A stretch of DNA of 64,000 nucleotides from contig NC_053149.1 of the NCBI RefSeq assembly GCF_016808335.1, positions 35,728,118 to 35,792,117 of the forward strand, in the 5' to 3' direction. The stretch is from Panicum virgatum (taxonomy: Eukaryota > Streptophyta > Magnoliopsida > Poales > Poaceae). The position numbers were made by a program, and so were the translations under genes. Below are positions 12,000-23,345 of the stretch, one piece after another (the stretch's first letter is position 1; each line of letters begins with the position of its first letter). The notes below the pieces were generated by a model that was not told the origin of the DNA, searched no databases, and worked only from the letters and a program-made list of their open reading frames with translations.

Positions 12000-12441
12000 A
12001 AATTTTTATTTTGTTTTTAAAAGTTTTTATCAAATTTTATTGAAAGCAAATAAAGGGATACAGTTGACTTAGGGGAGGGAGCCTCCCCCAAGCTAGCTCT
12101 TGGTTTAGGGTCCAAAAAGCAGGACCTTTCTCCATTCCTGATCAGGTTGAGGTCGTTTCGTCCGTACCTGGAGAAGTAGTAGCGGTTGATGACGTCTTGT
12201 TCTTCTTGCGCCACACCTTCTTGGTCTTCTTTGGTAGCGTAGGCGACGCAGGAACAGGATCCTCGGATGCTGGATAGACGGTTTCCAGATCTTCCCATAC
12301 TGTATTGGCGATGAAGTCAGGGATCTTCTGATCATCTTCCACTGGCTCGGTTGGTGGAGTATGAATTTCCCAATCCTCCCAAGCTGGCTTGGAAGAGGGG
12401 TGATAGTCTTGATCATCCCAGCCGGGCTCTACCCACAGCCC
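12000..12441 (-). other. F post-protease tail and 3' non-coding region
   Basis: A Trp/Pro/Asp-rich and then Lys-rich coding-like tail follows the protease on the minus strand to about 12105. A short AT-rich stretch follows. From here down to the LTR at 11299 I see no gene, only a CT-repeat tract near 11341-11361 and a T-rich tract. Confidence 0.45.
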
Positions 12442-12990
12442 TTATTTCTCACTATCCTCATGAATCAGGAATACCTCACTCTTGTTTTGGAACTTAAATT
12501 TCATGGTCTTTCCCATGATATGGAGGCTGATTCTTTCTCTCCCCACATCAATTCTGGCATTTGTATCCTTGAGGAATGGTCGCCCAAGTATGAGCGGAAT
12601 TCCAAGATCGCCTTCCATATCAAGGACTATGAAGTCCACCAATATGTAAGTATTCTTGACTTTTACCATTAACCTTTCTACAACTCCTTCTGGATATCTT
12701 ATCGTGGAATCTGCTAGCTGAACACACATAGTGGTAGGGGAAATTGATGGATAGCCTAGCTTCTCGAAAGTTACCTTGGGCATGATGTTGACGCTGGCTC
12801 CAAGGTCACAAAGGGCATGATCAAATTCATAATCAGAGATTGAGCAGTTGATCACTGGGGTTCCGGGATCTTCTCTTATTGTGGCTGCTAACTTGCCCCA
12901 CGCACCTCTTCTTGGGCGTGTGAGCTTCTCTGCATAGCTGAGGGGTGTCCTGCTAAGGGGCTCTTTCCACATATCATTGATGACATTCAC
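12442..12990 (-). pseudogene. F aspartic protease-like segment
   Basis: An open frame of about 180 codons contains CDLGASVNIMPK, the Athila-type variant of the retroviral protease active site, then LILGRPFLKD, which matches the usual distal (I/L)LGRPFL motif. It would cleave the Gag polyprotein. In the same strand the coding-like sequence runs on through acidic and lysine-rich residues to about 12105, without any reverse transcriptase. It is a gag-pro element remnant rather than a host protease. Confidence 0.75.
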
Positions 12991-13161
12991 GCTTTCTAGA
13001 GTAGACTCGGGTTGCCCCCAGAATCTTCCCTAGTTCAGCAGCAGGTGTAGCAGCAGCTAGTTGAGCCAATTAAGTTTCTAGCGCCTTATTGAAACTCAGC
13101 TGGTTCTTCATAGCCGTGGAGAATCCATCCATCTTGGCATGGACAGTCTCCATAGATTTGT

Positions 13162-14188
13162 CTATAGCGGACGAAACCCATTGCTGCCATTGAGGAATAG
13201 AGCTTCTTCTTGGGTTTCTAGGCAATTATCGCCCGAATGTCCAACATTCCCGCAGACATCGCACATCATGCGAGTTTCCAAGGCTTGGAGTGTTTGCATC
13301 TGAGCCTTATCTTGGGAATATTCCTCAAATTTCTTGAGGAGGAGATCAATCTTCATAGTGAGCATGTCGGCCTCCTTGACAGAGTGCATACCTCGCTGGC
13401 GCGGTTGGAGGCGATCATCGCTCCAACCTTGGTTGGAAACCATCTTCTCGATCAATGATGTAGCTCTTTCAATGGTCAGCGAGAAGAAAGCTCCACCCGC
13501 AGCGGCATCCACAAGATCACGGGATGACTGTGTCAACCCGTTGTAGAAGTTCTGTAGAATGAGCCAATTATCCATTCCATGGTGCGGACACACCAGAATG
13601 TATACTTGAAGCCTCTTCCAAGCTTCCGAAATTGACTCATTTGATGCCTGCTGGAAGTTCGAAATCCGACCACGAAGAGCATTGATTTTGACCGTCAGGA
13701 AGAACTTCGAGAGGAACGCCATGGCACATTTGTCCCAAGTATCCACAGCAGCTTTGTTAGCATAAAACCATTACTTCGCTCTCCCCAAGAGAGAGAATAG
13801 AAATAGACGGTGCCGGATTGCATCTTGCGATACACCCTTGATAACAAAAGTACTGCAGAGCTCCAGGAACTGCTGGAGATGAGCGCTGGCATCCTCATTG
13901 GCCTTGCCACAAGAATGGGTTGGCCTGCACCATCGTAATGAGACCCGTCTTGATCTCGAAATTTTCTCCACCAGTGTTAACCTCGGGCCCGATGGGGACC
14001 TGGTTAGAAGACGGAGCAGAGTAATCACGGAGTGTCTTCTGGGCCATAGCTCTAGGAGCTGACGACGATGCGATGACTGGATCAACTGCCGAGAGTGATC
14101 TCCGAGGTGATATGAGACGAGCTCGCGTCCTCCTCAAAAGTGACTCTGGATCGGAATGAAAGTTTTGCGGCAAGTCGAAACCGGTCAT
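13162..14188 (-). pseudogene. gag: F gag, frameshifted
   Basis: The minus strand encodes an Athila-type gag. The N-terminal part (14188-13895) ends TGLITMVQANPF. A frameshift near 13900 leads into NEDASAHLQQFLEL. A TAG near 13771 interrupts the frame, and then 13746-13162 carries the capsid core and the zinc knuckle CDVCGNVGHSGDNC (about 13210-13250). At least two breaks show that it is not functional as it stands. Confidence 0.8.
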
Positions 14189-14308
14189 ACACTACCCAGT
14201 TTTCATATCAACAAAGACAAGAAAACAAAGCAAAGTTAGCCTGTTTAGCAAGCGAATACCAATTTCGATTTTGTTCACAACTTTGTCTATATATTTCACT
14301 CTGTGCCA

Positions 14309-14326
14309 TCCCCGACAATGGCGCCA
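14309..14326 (-). other. F primer binding site (Asp-tRNA type)
   Basis: On the minus strand the site reads TGGCGCCATTGTCGGGGA, close to the Asp-tRNA-complementary site typical of Athila elements. It lies eight bases inside the 5' LTR end at 14335. Confidence 0.7.
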
Positions 14327-14334
14327 AAAATGCT

Positions 14335-14984
14335 TGTTGGCGCCTACCAATGTCACCAGCGATGACGCCCGCAGACGCCAATTTGGGGTGGCAGTATTTC
14401 ATAAACTACGAATAAATCCGCAAGCGCACGGAATACTGCTGTAGCATTTTTCCCGGGAGTATACCGGGGTATCATTTATATTTCCGCAGGGAAGGCGATG
14501 AGTGAGAAGATATATAGATTAGTTGGTGAACTCTATCTAGATTGGATATTCTCATGCATAACAGGGGTAAGATAATAATATAGTAGGAGGTAGTGTGACA
14601 CACACACAAACTACCCTCTTGGATAAATAAAAGATAAACGATGCTTTAGGACGGGAGCAAGGTAAAAGTCAGAGCTCGAGTCAGCTATGCTAGGCTAGCT
14701 ATATCTACACTTTCTCATTGGTTAGCTTGTCAGAGATTAAACAACACAACAGGGAGATCGCTATCGAAGTAACGGGAGGAGCCCGTACACCCCGGCGACT
14801 TTATGTACCTCCTACCCCCCATACCAAACATGGAGGATTACTAAAAGGCTCGAACAGGGTTGTCACCAACTGTCGGCTACCTCTACAAACCGTGGGTATA
14901 GTTGACATCTAGCAACTCTTAGCTAATGTAGACACCACGTCTACACTAGTAAGGGATACTCTAGTGTCCTATGCGGGGCCCCCA
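14335..14984 (-). repeat. F 5' LTR, truncated
   Basis: It aligns with the 3' end of the LTR at 9865-11299. The outer (5') part is missing and the similarity fades near 14950-14985, where E-type sequence begins. Confidence 0.6.
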
Positions 14985-15333
14985 CCATGCCCGGGCCACC
15001 AACCGCCCCCAACTTTGTTTGGCAGGCTGTCTTGGGCCTCCTCGTCTGATCCACGTTGGGGTTGGCCTGTCTTGACTTGTTTGAATTGGGTTCTTGCATC
15101 ACTTTTGGTCCATCTGAGCCTGAATCGGTGCTCTAATAATTTCTGTGATTTTATGTCGGGCCAAAGTGTGCTTGTAACCTGCATATTAGCTTGAAAACAC
15201 AACTTGCATATTCTAAAAGGTAAAGTGTGGTTTAGGTAATTTATTGGATAAGGATGCGTGTAACAAATGCAAACTCTCATGATTTTCTGATCAAGTTGAC
15301 GCCTAGAAATGGTCGTTAGTGAGTGTCAATAAC
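14985..15333 (-). repeat. Element E LTR (copy 2)
   Basis: It shares about 310 bp with 8999-9309 and ends at the matching point (GTGAGTGTCAATA). The two copies look like the LTR pair of E, now separated by F. Confidence 0.5.
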
Positions 15334-15620
15334 TGTTTGGAGAATTATTGTGTCCTTGACTACACACGTGAATCACTCCATGAATACTGCTATGAATGCA
15401 TTCGTGAATGCGTGCACTGTAGAGTACTATATCATAGTACAAATCTGAAAGGATTTTGCTTTCTGTAGGAGGACGTGGAGCACTTTAAAAGTAGTCCTTC
15501 ATTGCCAGGCATTTATCCGCCCTTTTGTTCTTCCAAACTTTTCGATCTGTTAACCAAGTCCAAATATGTTCATATAAAGTCTCATACAAACAGTACTTAT
15601 GTATAGTCTTGGTTGTGTAG

Positions 15621-17409
15621 ATGAGGAGGAAGCTGGGGAAAGGAGTGATAGGGATCTCAGCCCTACTTCGAGTACCGATACCCAAACTGGGCATCCCAGG
15701 AGTACTCGATCCGTGGCGAAGAAGCGTCGCAGCTCCTCCCAAACTGCTAGCGACAAGTAGCTAGTTATTTTGGAATCGAGTACTCTTTGTTTTCGATTTG
15801 CTAATTTGTGTTTTGCTTTTTTAAGTCCGGCGGCTAAAATGCCACGGATATCGTCATCTGGGGATGATACTGTGGTGCAGCAGACTGTCCCTTCCACCAC
15901 AGTGGACCCGTCAAGTGGGACCGGGGCTACTCCTTCGGCGAGTAGTTCTGATGTAAATAAAATCATCGATGCGGGGAAACAGGCCATGGTTGTGAAGCCT
16001 GCCCGCAAGTTTGGCTTCAAGGGTCTTGCTCTGAGAAGAGCTCCTTCGTAAGTTCCTCAGAACTTGTGGCTATAGGATCTGCTTTTGTGTCTAGTAGTCT
16101 TTAACTACTTTGTCTTTTTAGCGATGCAGTCCTGGAGGGGAATGTGGAGACTGAATCCTCGATCTCCATATCGGTGGAGGAGAAGCCCCCGAACACTCCT
16201 GATTTGAGTGCTCAAGATGCGGAGGCCATGGCCAATGCTATGCTTCTGGATTCTCTCTTGCCGAATTCCGAAAGGGGCAATGAGGAGATCCTAGAGGATG
16301 GCGAAAGCGACAAACTTCCGGAGGAGGGAGAAGGCGTGAAGCTTCCTGGGGGAGGCGGCAAGGATCAGCCCGAGGAGACTCCTGCAGGTAATCTTGTACC
16401 ACCTTGTAAGAAAGGTATCTTTTTACTACTCTTAATTTGATTAAGTAGCATATTTTTTCTCTAAATTCCCAAAATACAGGGAATATTGTAGGGAAGATTG
16501 CAGATGTGCCCAAAAGGGCTGTTTCTGAGGTGCTGGTGAGTACTTCCCAAGTCACATCGAGAAGTGGCTTGTCGTGTGAGAAGGTGAAGCTTGCTTTCAA
16601 GCTGCTGGAAGTAAGTAGTCGAATACTTCGAGTACTTTATCTTAGATCGAGTAGTATACTGATCTTTTTATTTGCAGGAGGCATTGGGATGGGAGGATGA
16701 CCGGTCCCAGGATGAAACAGAGCTGAATACTCTGAAGGAGAGGGTTAAGACGCTCTCATCCGAGAAGTCTGCTCTCGAGGGGAAGCTTAAAAAGCTCTCC
16801 CAGTCCAAGAAAGGTTAGTCCTTAGCATTTGCTGTGCATTCGACTAGTAGATCTGCTTGGTGTTTATAAGACTTTCTTTCAATCGAGTACATAGCTTGTG
16901 CAGAATCTTTAAAGATTCAGGAAAGCTTGGTACTGGATCTAAAGATTCTTATGTACCGAAACACAGATGAAATAGAGAAGCTCAAGAAGATCAAGGAAGA
17001 CTCAGATCTGGAGGCAGCGTCGATTCTACAACAGCTCAAGACATTGTCAGAGTCCCGAGACTCGATGCAGCAGGAGCTCATGGAGCTGAGAGGAGTCAGG
17101 GATGCTGCCCTGGAGGTAGCCGAGACCATGGATATCCCAGAGAGGGATGGAGATGAAGTGCTCACGCTGGCGGGGAGACTTCGTAAAGTGTCCGGGGCCT
17201 TCGAGAGGTATGTTTCCACCGTCACCCGACAGTACGTGGGTCACGTACTCAGGTTGGTGAAGTCCTACTGGCCATCTACTCGTCTGGACGCTCTTGGAAA
17301 GGGAGCCAAGGCTGATTGTACAGACGATCAGTTTCGTAAATATTTGGTAGAAACTTCCACTGTGGCCGACCAGATTGTAGAGTCCTTGAGCAAGTCTGAG
17401 ACTCCTTGA
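15621..17409 (+). CDS. Intact multi-exon coiled-coil gene, antisense extra ORF of Tat element D
   Basis: From the ATG at 15839, five exons join in frame: 15839-16047, 16122-16387, 16480-16610, 16678-16813 and 16904-17409. All four introns are GT-AG. The sum is 1,248 nt, that is 415 residues plus TGA. An earlier exon (15621-15756, rich in Lys/Arg and Ser near its end) splices in frame onto 15826 through a weak donor, so the true protein may be longer. The product has a Ser/Thr- and acid-rich N-terminal half and then heptad-like coiled coils (about residues 205-330, LKKIKEDS and QQLKTLSES regions). I see no catalytic motif. Such extra ORFs of Tat elements have no settled function. Intact splice phases suggest recent constraint or a young copy. 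Confidence 0.72.
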
Positions 17410-17939
17410 ACTTTTTGTTGTAATTGAGTTGGCGTGTAGGCCAGAAGTACTTTGAGACAAATGTTAAATATTTGTGTAATATCAAGTACTTGTACTGTGT
17501 TTTTAGGATTGTGGAATCCTTTGGTGTGTCGAATAGTTGTACTCGAAGGTCCTGAGTGGAGGCAGCATCGCGCCCACTCAGTTATAATAGTAGATACAAG
17601 GATTTGTACCCGTAAGTGCCTTTAGAAAGCAAAGTATTCTCGAATAGAGTCGAGTTTATATGATTCTGAATCAGAACTCTAGTGCTGACCGATTAGGAAT
17701 GAATCCCGCAGGATTAACCAAGTGGGAAAAGCACTGAAAGAGTGTAAAAAGCCATAGCTTGGTGTAGATTTCCTTTCGTAAGGAAAACTTTGTCTGAGGA
17801 AGGCTCATATGGGTTTGGTTGTCCACCAAGAAAAAACTCTTGTTGAGTATTTGGAGTTGGAGATGTTCCTTGATAGATAGGTGAACAGGAGGCTCTTGTC
17901 AACCTATTTTAGAGTATCAAGAATTTATTCGTACTCCTT
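17410..17939. other. Spacer between the D coiled-coil gene and the repeat array
   Basis: No gene is seen. The words GAGTAG and TACTCGA, common throughout D, and weak relatives of the 121-bp unit occur here. The array probably decays into this stretch. Confidence 0.4.
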
Positions 17940-19130
17940 GAGGGATTTTCGTAGTTGACCAGTTAGGAAGGACCTTGCTTGGTCACCCAGATAGTATACA
18001 AGCTGTTGTGAAAATATCCCGGACTACTCGATCTTATCGAGTAGTATGTCCTATACATGGACTGGATTAATTTCTAGAATAGAACTGTTAGGATTGAACT
18101 CCATCGAGTTAACCAAGACGTAAATATTCTAGAAATATCCCAAACTTACTCGAGCGAGGCAAGTAAGGTGTCCTACCCGAGGACTCGAAGTAACTCTTAG
18201 GGCAAGTCTGTTAGGTACGAACCCCGTCGAGTTGCCCAAGATGAAAATGCCGAAAAAGTATCCAGAACCTACTCGAGCCAGCGAGTAGGGTGTCCTTTTA
18301 ACCAAGGACTGGGGTAATCTTTAAGACAGAACTGTTAGGTATGAACCCCGTCGGGTTGCCCAAGACACAAATGTCGAGAGGATATCCAAAACCTACTCGA
18401 GCCAGCGAGTAGGGTGTCCTAAACATGGACTGGAGTAATCCTTAAGACAGAACTGTTAGGTACGAACCCCGTCGGGTTGCCCAAGATGTAAATGTGGAGA
18501 GGATATCCAAAACCTACTCGAGCCAGCGAGTAGGGTGTCCTAAACACAGACTGGAGTAATCCTTAAGACAGAACTGTTAGGTATGAACCCCGTCGGGTTG
18601 CCCAAGACGTAAATGTCGAGAGGATATCCAAAATCTACTCGAGCCAGCGAGTAAGGTATCCTAAACACGGACTGGAGTAACCCTTAAGACAGAACTGTTG
18701 GGTACGAATCCCGTCGGGTTGCCCAAGACATAAATATCGAAAGGATATCCAAAACCTACTCGAGCTAGCGAGTAGGGTGTTCTAAACACGGACTGGAGTA
18801 ACCCTTAAGACAGAACTATTAGGTAAGAACCCCATCGGGTTGCCCAAGGCGTAAATGTGGAAAGGATATCCAAGACTTACTCGAGCGAGGCAAGTAAGGT
18901 GTCCTACCCAAGGACTGGAGTAAGTCTTCGGACAAGTCTGTTAGGTACGAACCCCGTCGGGTTGCCCAAGACATAAATGTCGAAGTGATATCCAAAACTT
19001 ACTCGAGCGAGGCGAGTAAGGTGTCCTTTAACCAAGGACTGGAGTAATCCTTAAGACAGAACTGTTAGGTACGAACCCCGTCAGGTTGCCCAAGATGTAA
19101 ATGTCGAAAAGATATCCAAGGGTAAACCAT
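17940..19130. repeat. Tandem repeat array, 121-bp period
   Basis: The TTAAGACAGAACTGTTAGG block recurs at 18321, 18442, 18563, 18684 and 18805, exactly 121 bp apart. Related blocks stand near 18074, 18197, 18926 and 19051 at 121-125 bp spacing. Each unit has a TACTCGAGC...GAGTAGGGTGTCC block. About nine copies are visible and the outer ones are more diverged. Confidence 0.9.
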
Positions 19131-19383
19131 GACAACTACTCGATAGCTGCCTTGATGCAGCTTTTCGGGGTAGTGCTTGATATGGGGTATTCTGTCTTGT
19201 GAGCGAGAGCCAAGTGGTCAATTTACGGAGGGAATCAACTTTTATTTTGGATTTCTCGAGATTACAATAGTTGTAAAATGACAGACTCTGACTCTTAAGA
19301 CCTACCCCTTGCTCGTTAGACGTGAGCAATGGTTTACATGAAAAACTTATTTGAGGATAAAACTAGTCGATACGGTGGTTCGA

Positions 19384-19793
19384 CTAGATTGTAGGTAGAG
19401 TTTCCTTTAGGAGGGGTGCCCCAAAGGCCTTGCGGAGTGAGTCGCAGTCAAAGATCATGTGAGAGCTCTTCAGGTGGATGAAGCACTTGCGCTGTAGAGT
19501 CTTGTTGACCCTGGCTCCGCTAAGAGATGTTTCTCCATGATGTGAGGTGCGCGGTTTACCCTGAGGACGGGTGTTTAACGGCTTGTACTTCTTGAAGGAT
19601 GCGGAAGCCTTTGGTGGGATGCGGTAGTTGGATGAAGGGTTGTAAGCCTCGACTTTCTCGCGTTCCTTTCTCCTTGAGATGATGACGTTGCACACGTCAC
19701 GACCAACGTTGATCACGTTGCGGAGGTCGTAGTTGGAGTAGTCGTAGTTGTCGCCCTGCTGTTCCTGCTAACTATTGGCTAGGCGCTGGCACC
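19384..19793 (-). pseudogene. gag: D gag remnant with zinc knuckle
   Basis: The minus strand encodes a Tat-type gag fragment. It begins near 19793 and has an in-frame TAG at about 19769, where CAG would be expected. It continues through DLRNVINVGRDVCNVI to a zinc-knuckle-like segment (CFIHLKSSHMIFDC) and SLRKAFGAPLLKE, ending at 19384. The central capsid domain is missing, so an internal deletion is likely. The protein resembles the zinc-knuckle region of element C (CPIHPKSNHSMWEC). Confidence 0.65.
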
Positions 19794-19820
19794 TGAACGC
19801 CCGTTTTTGGTAAAGCAGAC

Positions 19821-22800
19821 TGTAACACCCGGTTTATAAAAGAACATAAACCGAGCAATCATATACGTGCCAGGATCAAGTCACACGTATATACAACAGA
19901 ATGAACAGTATATCATAGCACATATCACGTAAAAAGACATAATAAAGCGAATACGAATGTTATTTATTACATTAATGACAAAATGTCTGATACAGCGGAA
20001 GCGAAGTACAAAATACGAATAAAGCTCTCCGAAGCTGAAGCAGGGCGCCACAGGGACGTCGACTGGGAGACGAACACCTAGAAGTCCTCGTAGTCCTGGT
20101 AGCGCTGGACGAACTCCCTCGTGTTGGCAGGAACTGAGCAGCAGTAGCGTAGCCAAGAGGAAAAAGTAGAGAAGAGGCAAGAGTGAGTACACAACTTGTA
20201 CTCAACAAGTATAACACAAACTATGAGGCTCTAGGCTGGCTGACTCAACTGCATTAGCTTTTAAGTGTTGGCAAAATTTTATTAAAACTATTTACTACAA
20301 GTTGATGAATTACCATTAACCCGGTTACATAGTAAATAGTCAAATTTAATCATGATACTACTGAGAACCAAACCGAAACCAAGCCACCAAGGTAACCCCG
20401 AGAGGCACCTCCCTCGTCGGAAGGAGACAACCCCACTAATCAAAAGGAGGATCTGGGCCGCTCATAACCGTGAGCATGGCTAGTATACCAGTTTTACACT
20501 CTGCAGAGGTTGCACATCTTTACCCACAAGTCGTGAGCTACGCCAGATGTTCATCACACTTCCTTAGGTGAGATGACTAGCGACTCACTACGAGGCCTTT
20601 ACAAAGAATCTCGTTGGTAGGGAGTAACCGCGAGGGTGGATCGGCGACTATGGAGCAGGTCTAGTGGGCGTCAAGACACGAAGCACAGACGAGGCCACTC
20701 AGCACGAGGGCCATAGAAGCTTACCGCCCCCTGCCCCGCAGGTAAGTTACTCCAAACCAAAAAGATCTAATTATTACGCCAAGTCTATCCCATTCTAGCC
20801 TTGTGGTAGCGCTGTTGTCCCAGGTTGTCGCTCTATGAACCGGTCCTTATGGAGAGTGGCCAACCAAGCACTAAGCACCGTGCTGGCCCCCTAAACCATG
20901 TTTCTACAAAAACCATATTTTAACGAGATGTGAGCCACCCAAGCACGAAGCACAGAGGGCCACTCTCAGAATTAAGTTCAAGTAAACCATTAATCAAATT
21001 AATTAAAAAGGACCAGAGTGTGTTATAGCGCGGCACCTAGCACAACTAACCAAAATGCAACCCAAGGTATTATATAAAGGATAAATGTGGCTAGGAAATC
21101 CTTATAGGCATACAGTATTAAATGCAGTATGAAATTGTATTTAAAGATGATAGGTTGTTCATGTTATACTTGCCTTCCTCGTACTGCTCTGGCTGCTGCT
21201 CAAAGTGCTCGGAAGACGGCTGCTCCTGGTACTGGTACTGGGGCTCCTCAGATGGATCAACGTCTACTCACGAACACATGGCCAAAACAAAGCACAATAA
21301 TAAGCATACAAGCAAACACTAATAAAAACAAAGAAACAGTACATCAATACATAAAAACAGCACACTAAACTAGTCTAAAACTATTCTACGCGCTACAACG
21401 ATCGCGTGGACATAAAGAACGCTTAAAACGGAGCTAAAACGCATAATCTAGGCCTAAAACAAGTTCCAAGGACCTATCTGCGAGAAAAACTAAGTTCCAG
21501 GGGATTTTCTGCAAAAACCGAGGGCCTAAATGCAATTAAACCTTAGTTTCAAGGGCTAACGCGTAAAACTACCAAGGGTGGACGGCGGGTTCAATTTCTG
21601 GAGAGCTCAGGGTTTAAATCGTAAAAGCAGGGGCTTAACTGGAATTAAAATTGAACTGGCTGGGACGGCGGGTGGATTCTAGGAAAGCTGGGGGGGTCTT
21701 TAACAAAATGTCCAGGGCGAACCGGTATGGACAGATCAGATCCGTCGGATCTAGATCTAAAGGCCTAGGACGGAGAGGTAAGTTGGATCTAATCTCGTGC
21801 GTCCAAGGCAGATCGGGCGGCTGGGATTTAACAGAGCGCGGGTCGGCGGCGCTAGTCGCCGGAGACCAGGCTCTGCGGCGGCGCTGCGCGGAAGCTCACC
21901 GGACTTGGCCGAACTTGGCCGTCCGGGGGTCAAATCGACCCGTTTTTGGGTCTGGGGCGACCTACGGGGCGCGTGTAGTCCACCTGGGCTCTAAACGGAG
22001 CTCGAGGAGGCTCGGGGCGGCGCCAGCATGGGCGGCGGCGGGTCCGCGCGGCGGAGACTCACCGGCGTGTGCTCGCGCGGCTGCTGGGGAGTACTACAAG
22101 CTAGGATAGCTAGCGTAAAGGTGCGGCGGGGTCTCGGGGGTGCTCACCGAGGTTCAAAACGAACGTGGGGAGTCGTGCAGGGGGTCCGGCGGCGAAGACC
22201 GGCGGCGAGGTCGTTACGGGCTCGTGGAGGAGGCGAAGCAGAGGGTCCTCGGGCGTCCCAGGCTTCACGGATCGATGCGCGGGGTTCCTGCGGAGATGTT
22301 ACAGGGGTCAGTGCGGCCTGTGGTTCGCCGGCGGCTAGGAATCGAGCGGGCGGCGCGTCTTACCAGCGGCGGCCCTCCGGGCGGAAAACGATGGCGAGAG
22401 GGCTGTTTTCGAGGCTTGGGCAGCGGCGGCGGCGTGGATGGGATGCGCAGGGGTGTGGGGTGGGTTTAAAGAAAAAGAGCCCGCTAATCTCGGCGTGCCC
22501 GCTTGGCTGGCGCGGCGCGGGGATCGCGGCGAGCGGTTGTAGCACGGGGAAGGCGGATCTCATCGCGATTTCTGCGGAATTCCGGCTCGGGTGAAGTTTC
22601 TAGAAGGAGGAGGGGTTCTAGGAGGCCGGCCAGTGGACCTTGCGGGGCTAGAGTGGTCCATGGGCAGCGGGTCGCGGTGCTGCGGGGAAGAGCAGAGCTG
22701 CGGGCGTCACGGCGGAGAAGATGGAGCTGCCAGGTGGGGCCGCGACGTCAGTGAGGAGAAGGCGGGGGCGCGCGGTGAGCGTGTCGCGCACGCGGGGCCG

Positions 22801-23309
22801 CTGCGCGCTGGTGGGTGGGCCCAGCGCTGGCAGGTGGCGACGCGCGAGAGAGGGCGCTGCGGGAGCAGGCCGGCGCGAGCTGGGCCTGGGGTGTTGGAAG
22901 AAGGGGTGGCGCAAGGGAGGGAGTGGGCCGTTGCGGGCTGGGCCACGGGAAAAAGGAGAGGGGTGAACTGGGCCCATGGGAAGGGAGAGGGAGGAGTGGG
23001 TTTGGGCTGTTGGGTTGGGCTGGGGTTTTGGGTTCCTTTCCTTTTCTATTTCTTTTCTAATTTCTATTTCTACTTCAAACAAAGTTTGAATTCAAATCAA
23101 AATTTGAATTCAAACCACACTCAAAACAATTTAAAACTATGCACCAGCATGAATGCAACAACAAAATTTAAACCTATGATAAAATTTTAATTGCTTATAG
23201 AACAAAAATTGAGATTAAATGCAAGTCTAGCACAATAAACCTTAGAAAATTTAAATAAAGCCAATTAAATTTATTATAAAATGCTGAAATTGAAAGCTAG
23301 GGTGTTACA
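19821..23309 (-). repeat. A2 3' LTR (3,489 bp)
   Basis: In plus orientation it runs from TGTAACACCCGG to GGGTGTTACA. Long frames in its GC-rich part recur in the other LTR and are not called as genes. Confidence 0.95.
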
Positions 23310-23310
23310 G

Positions 23311-23327
23311 ACCCTACCCCCTTAAAG
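23311..23327 (-). other. A2 polypurine tract
   Basis: On the minus strand CTTTAAGGGGGTAGGGT lies one base before the 3' LTR start, the same sequence as in A1. Confidence 0.8.
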
Positions 23328-23345
23328 AAATCTCGTCCCCGAGAT

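Larger units (their letters stand above)
9865..14984 (-). mobile_element. Non-autonomous Athila-like Ty3/gypsy element F
   Basis: The element reads on the minus strand: a partial 5' LTR (14335-about 14984), an Asp-tRNA-type primer site, gag (about 14188-13162), a protease segment (12990-12442), a short charged tail and a 1,435-bp 3' LTR (9865-11299). The internal region is only about 3 kb and has no reverse transcriptase, RNase H or integrase, so the copy depended on enzymes supplied in trans. The gag and a protease of the DLGAS type are characteristic of the Athila lineage. F lies between the two E LTR copies, so it probably inserted into E. The outer end of its 5' LTR is lost, so no target duplication is testable. 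Confidence 0.78.
15334..19820 (-). mobile_element. Tat-lineage Ty3/gypsy element D, 3' part
   Basis: On the minus strand, a piece of gag with a zinc knuckle (about 19793-19384) is followed by a tandem repeat array (about 17940-19130) and then, on the opposite strand, a complete spliced gene (15621-17409). Tat/Retand-type elements of grasses are known to carry an extra reading frame, often antisense, and tandem repeats between pol and the 3' LTR. The arrangement here matches that, except that pol is deleted. A2 interrupts the element at 19821. No 3' LTR is recognisable near 15334. Confidence 0.65.

Noticed and set aside
17940..19130. Tandem array as a CRISPR-like array
   Set aside because: Units of 121 bp are contiguous and imperfect, with no unique spacers, in a plant retrotransposon.
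22028..22594. Long Arg/Gly-rich frames in GC-rich LTR sequence (also 30696-31262)
   Set aside because: GC-rich LTR sequence is open in several frames at once, and A1 does not keep these frames.
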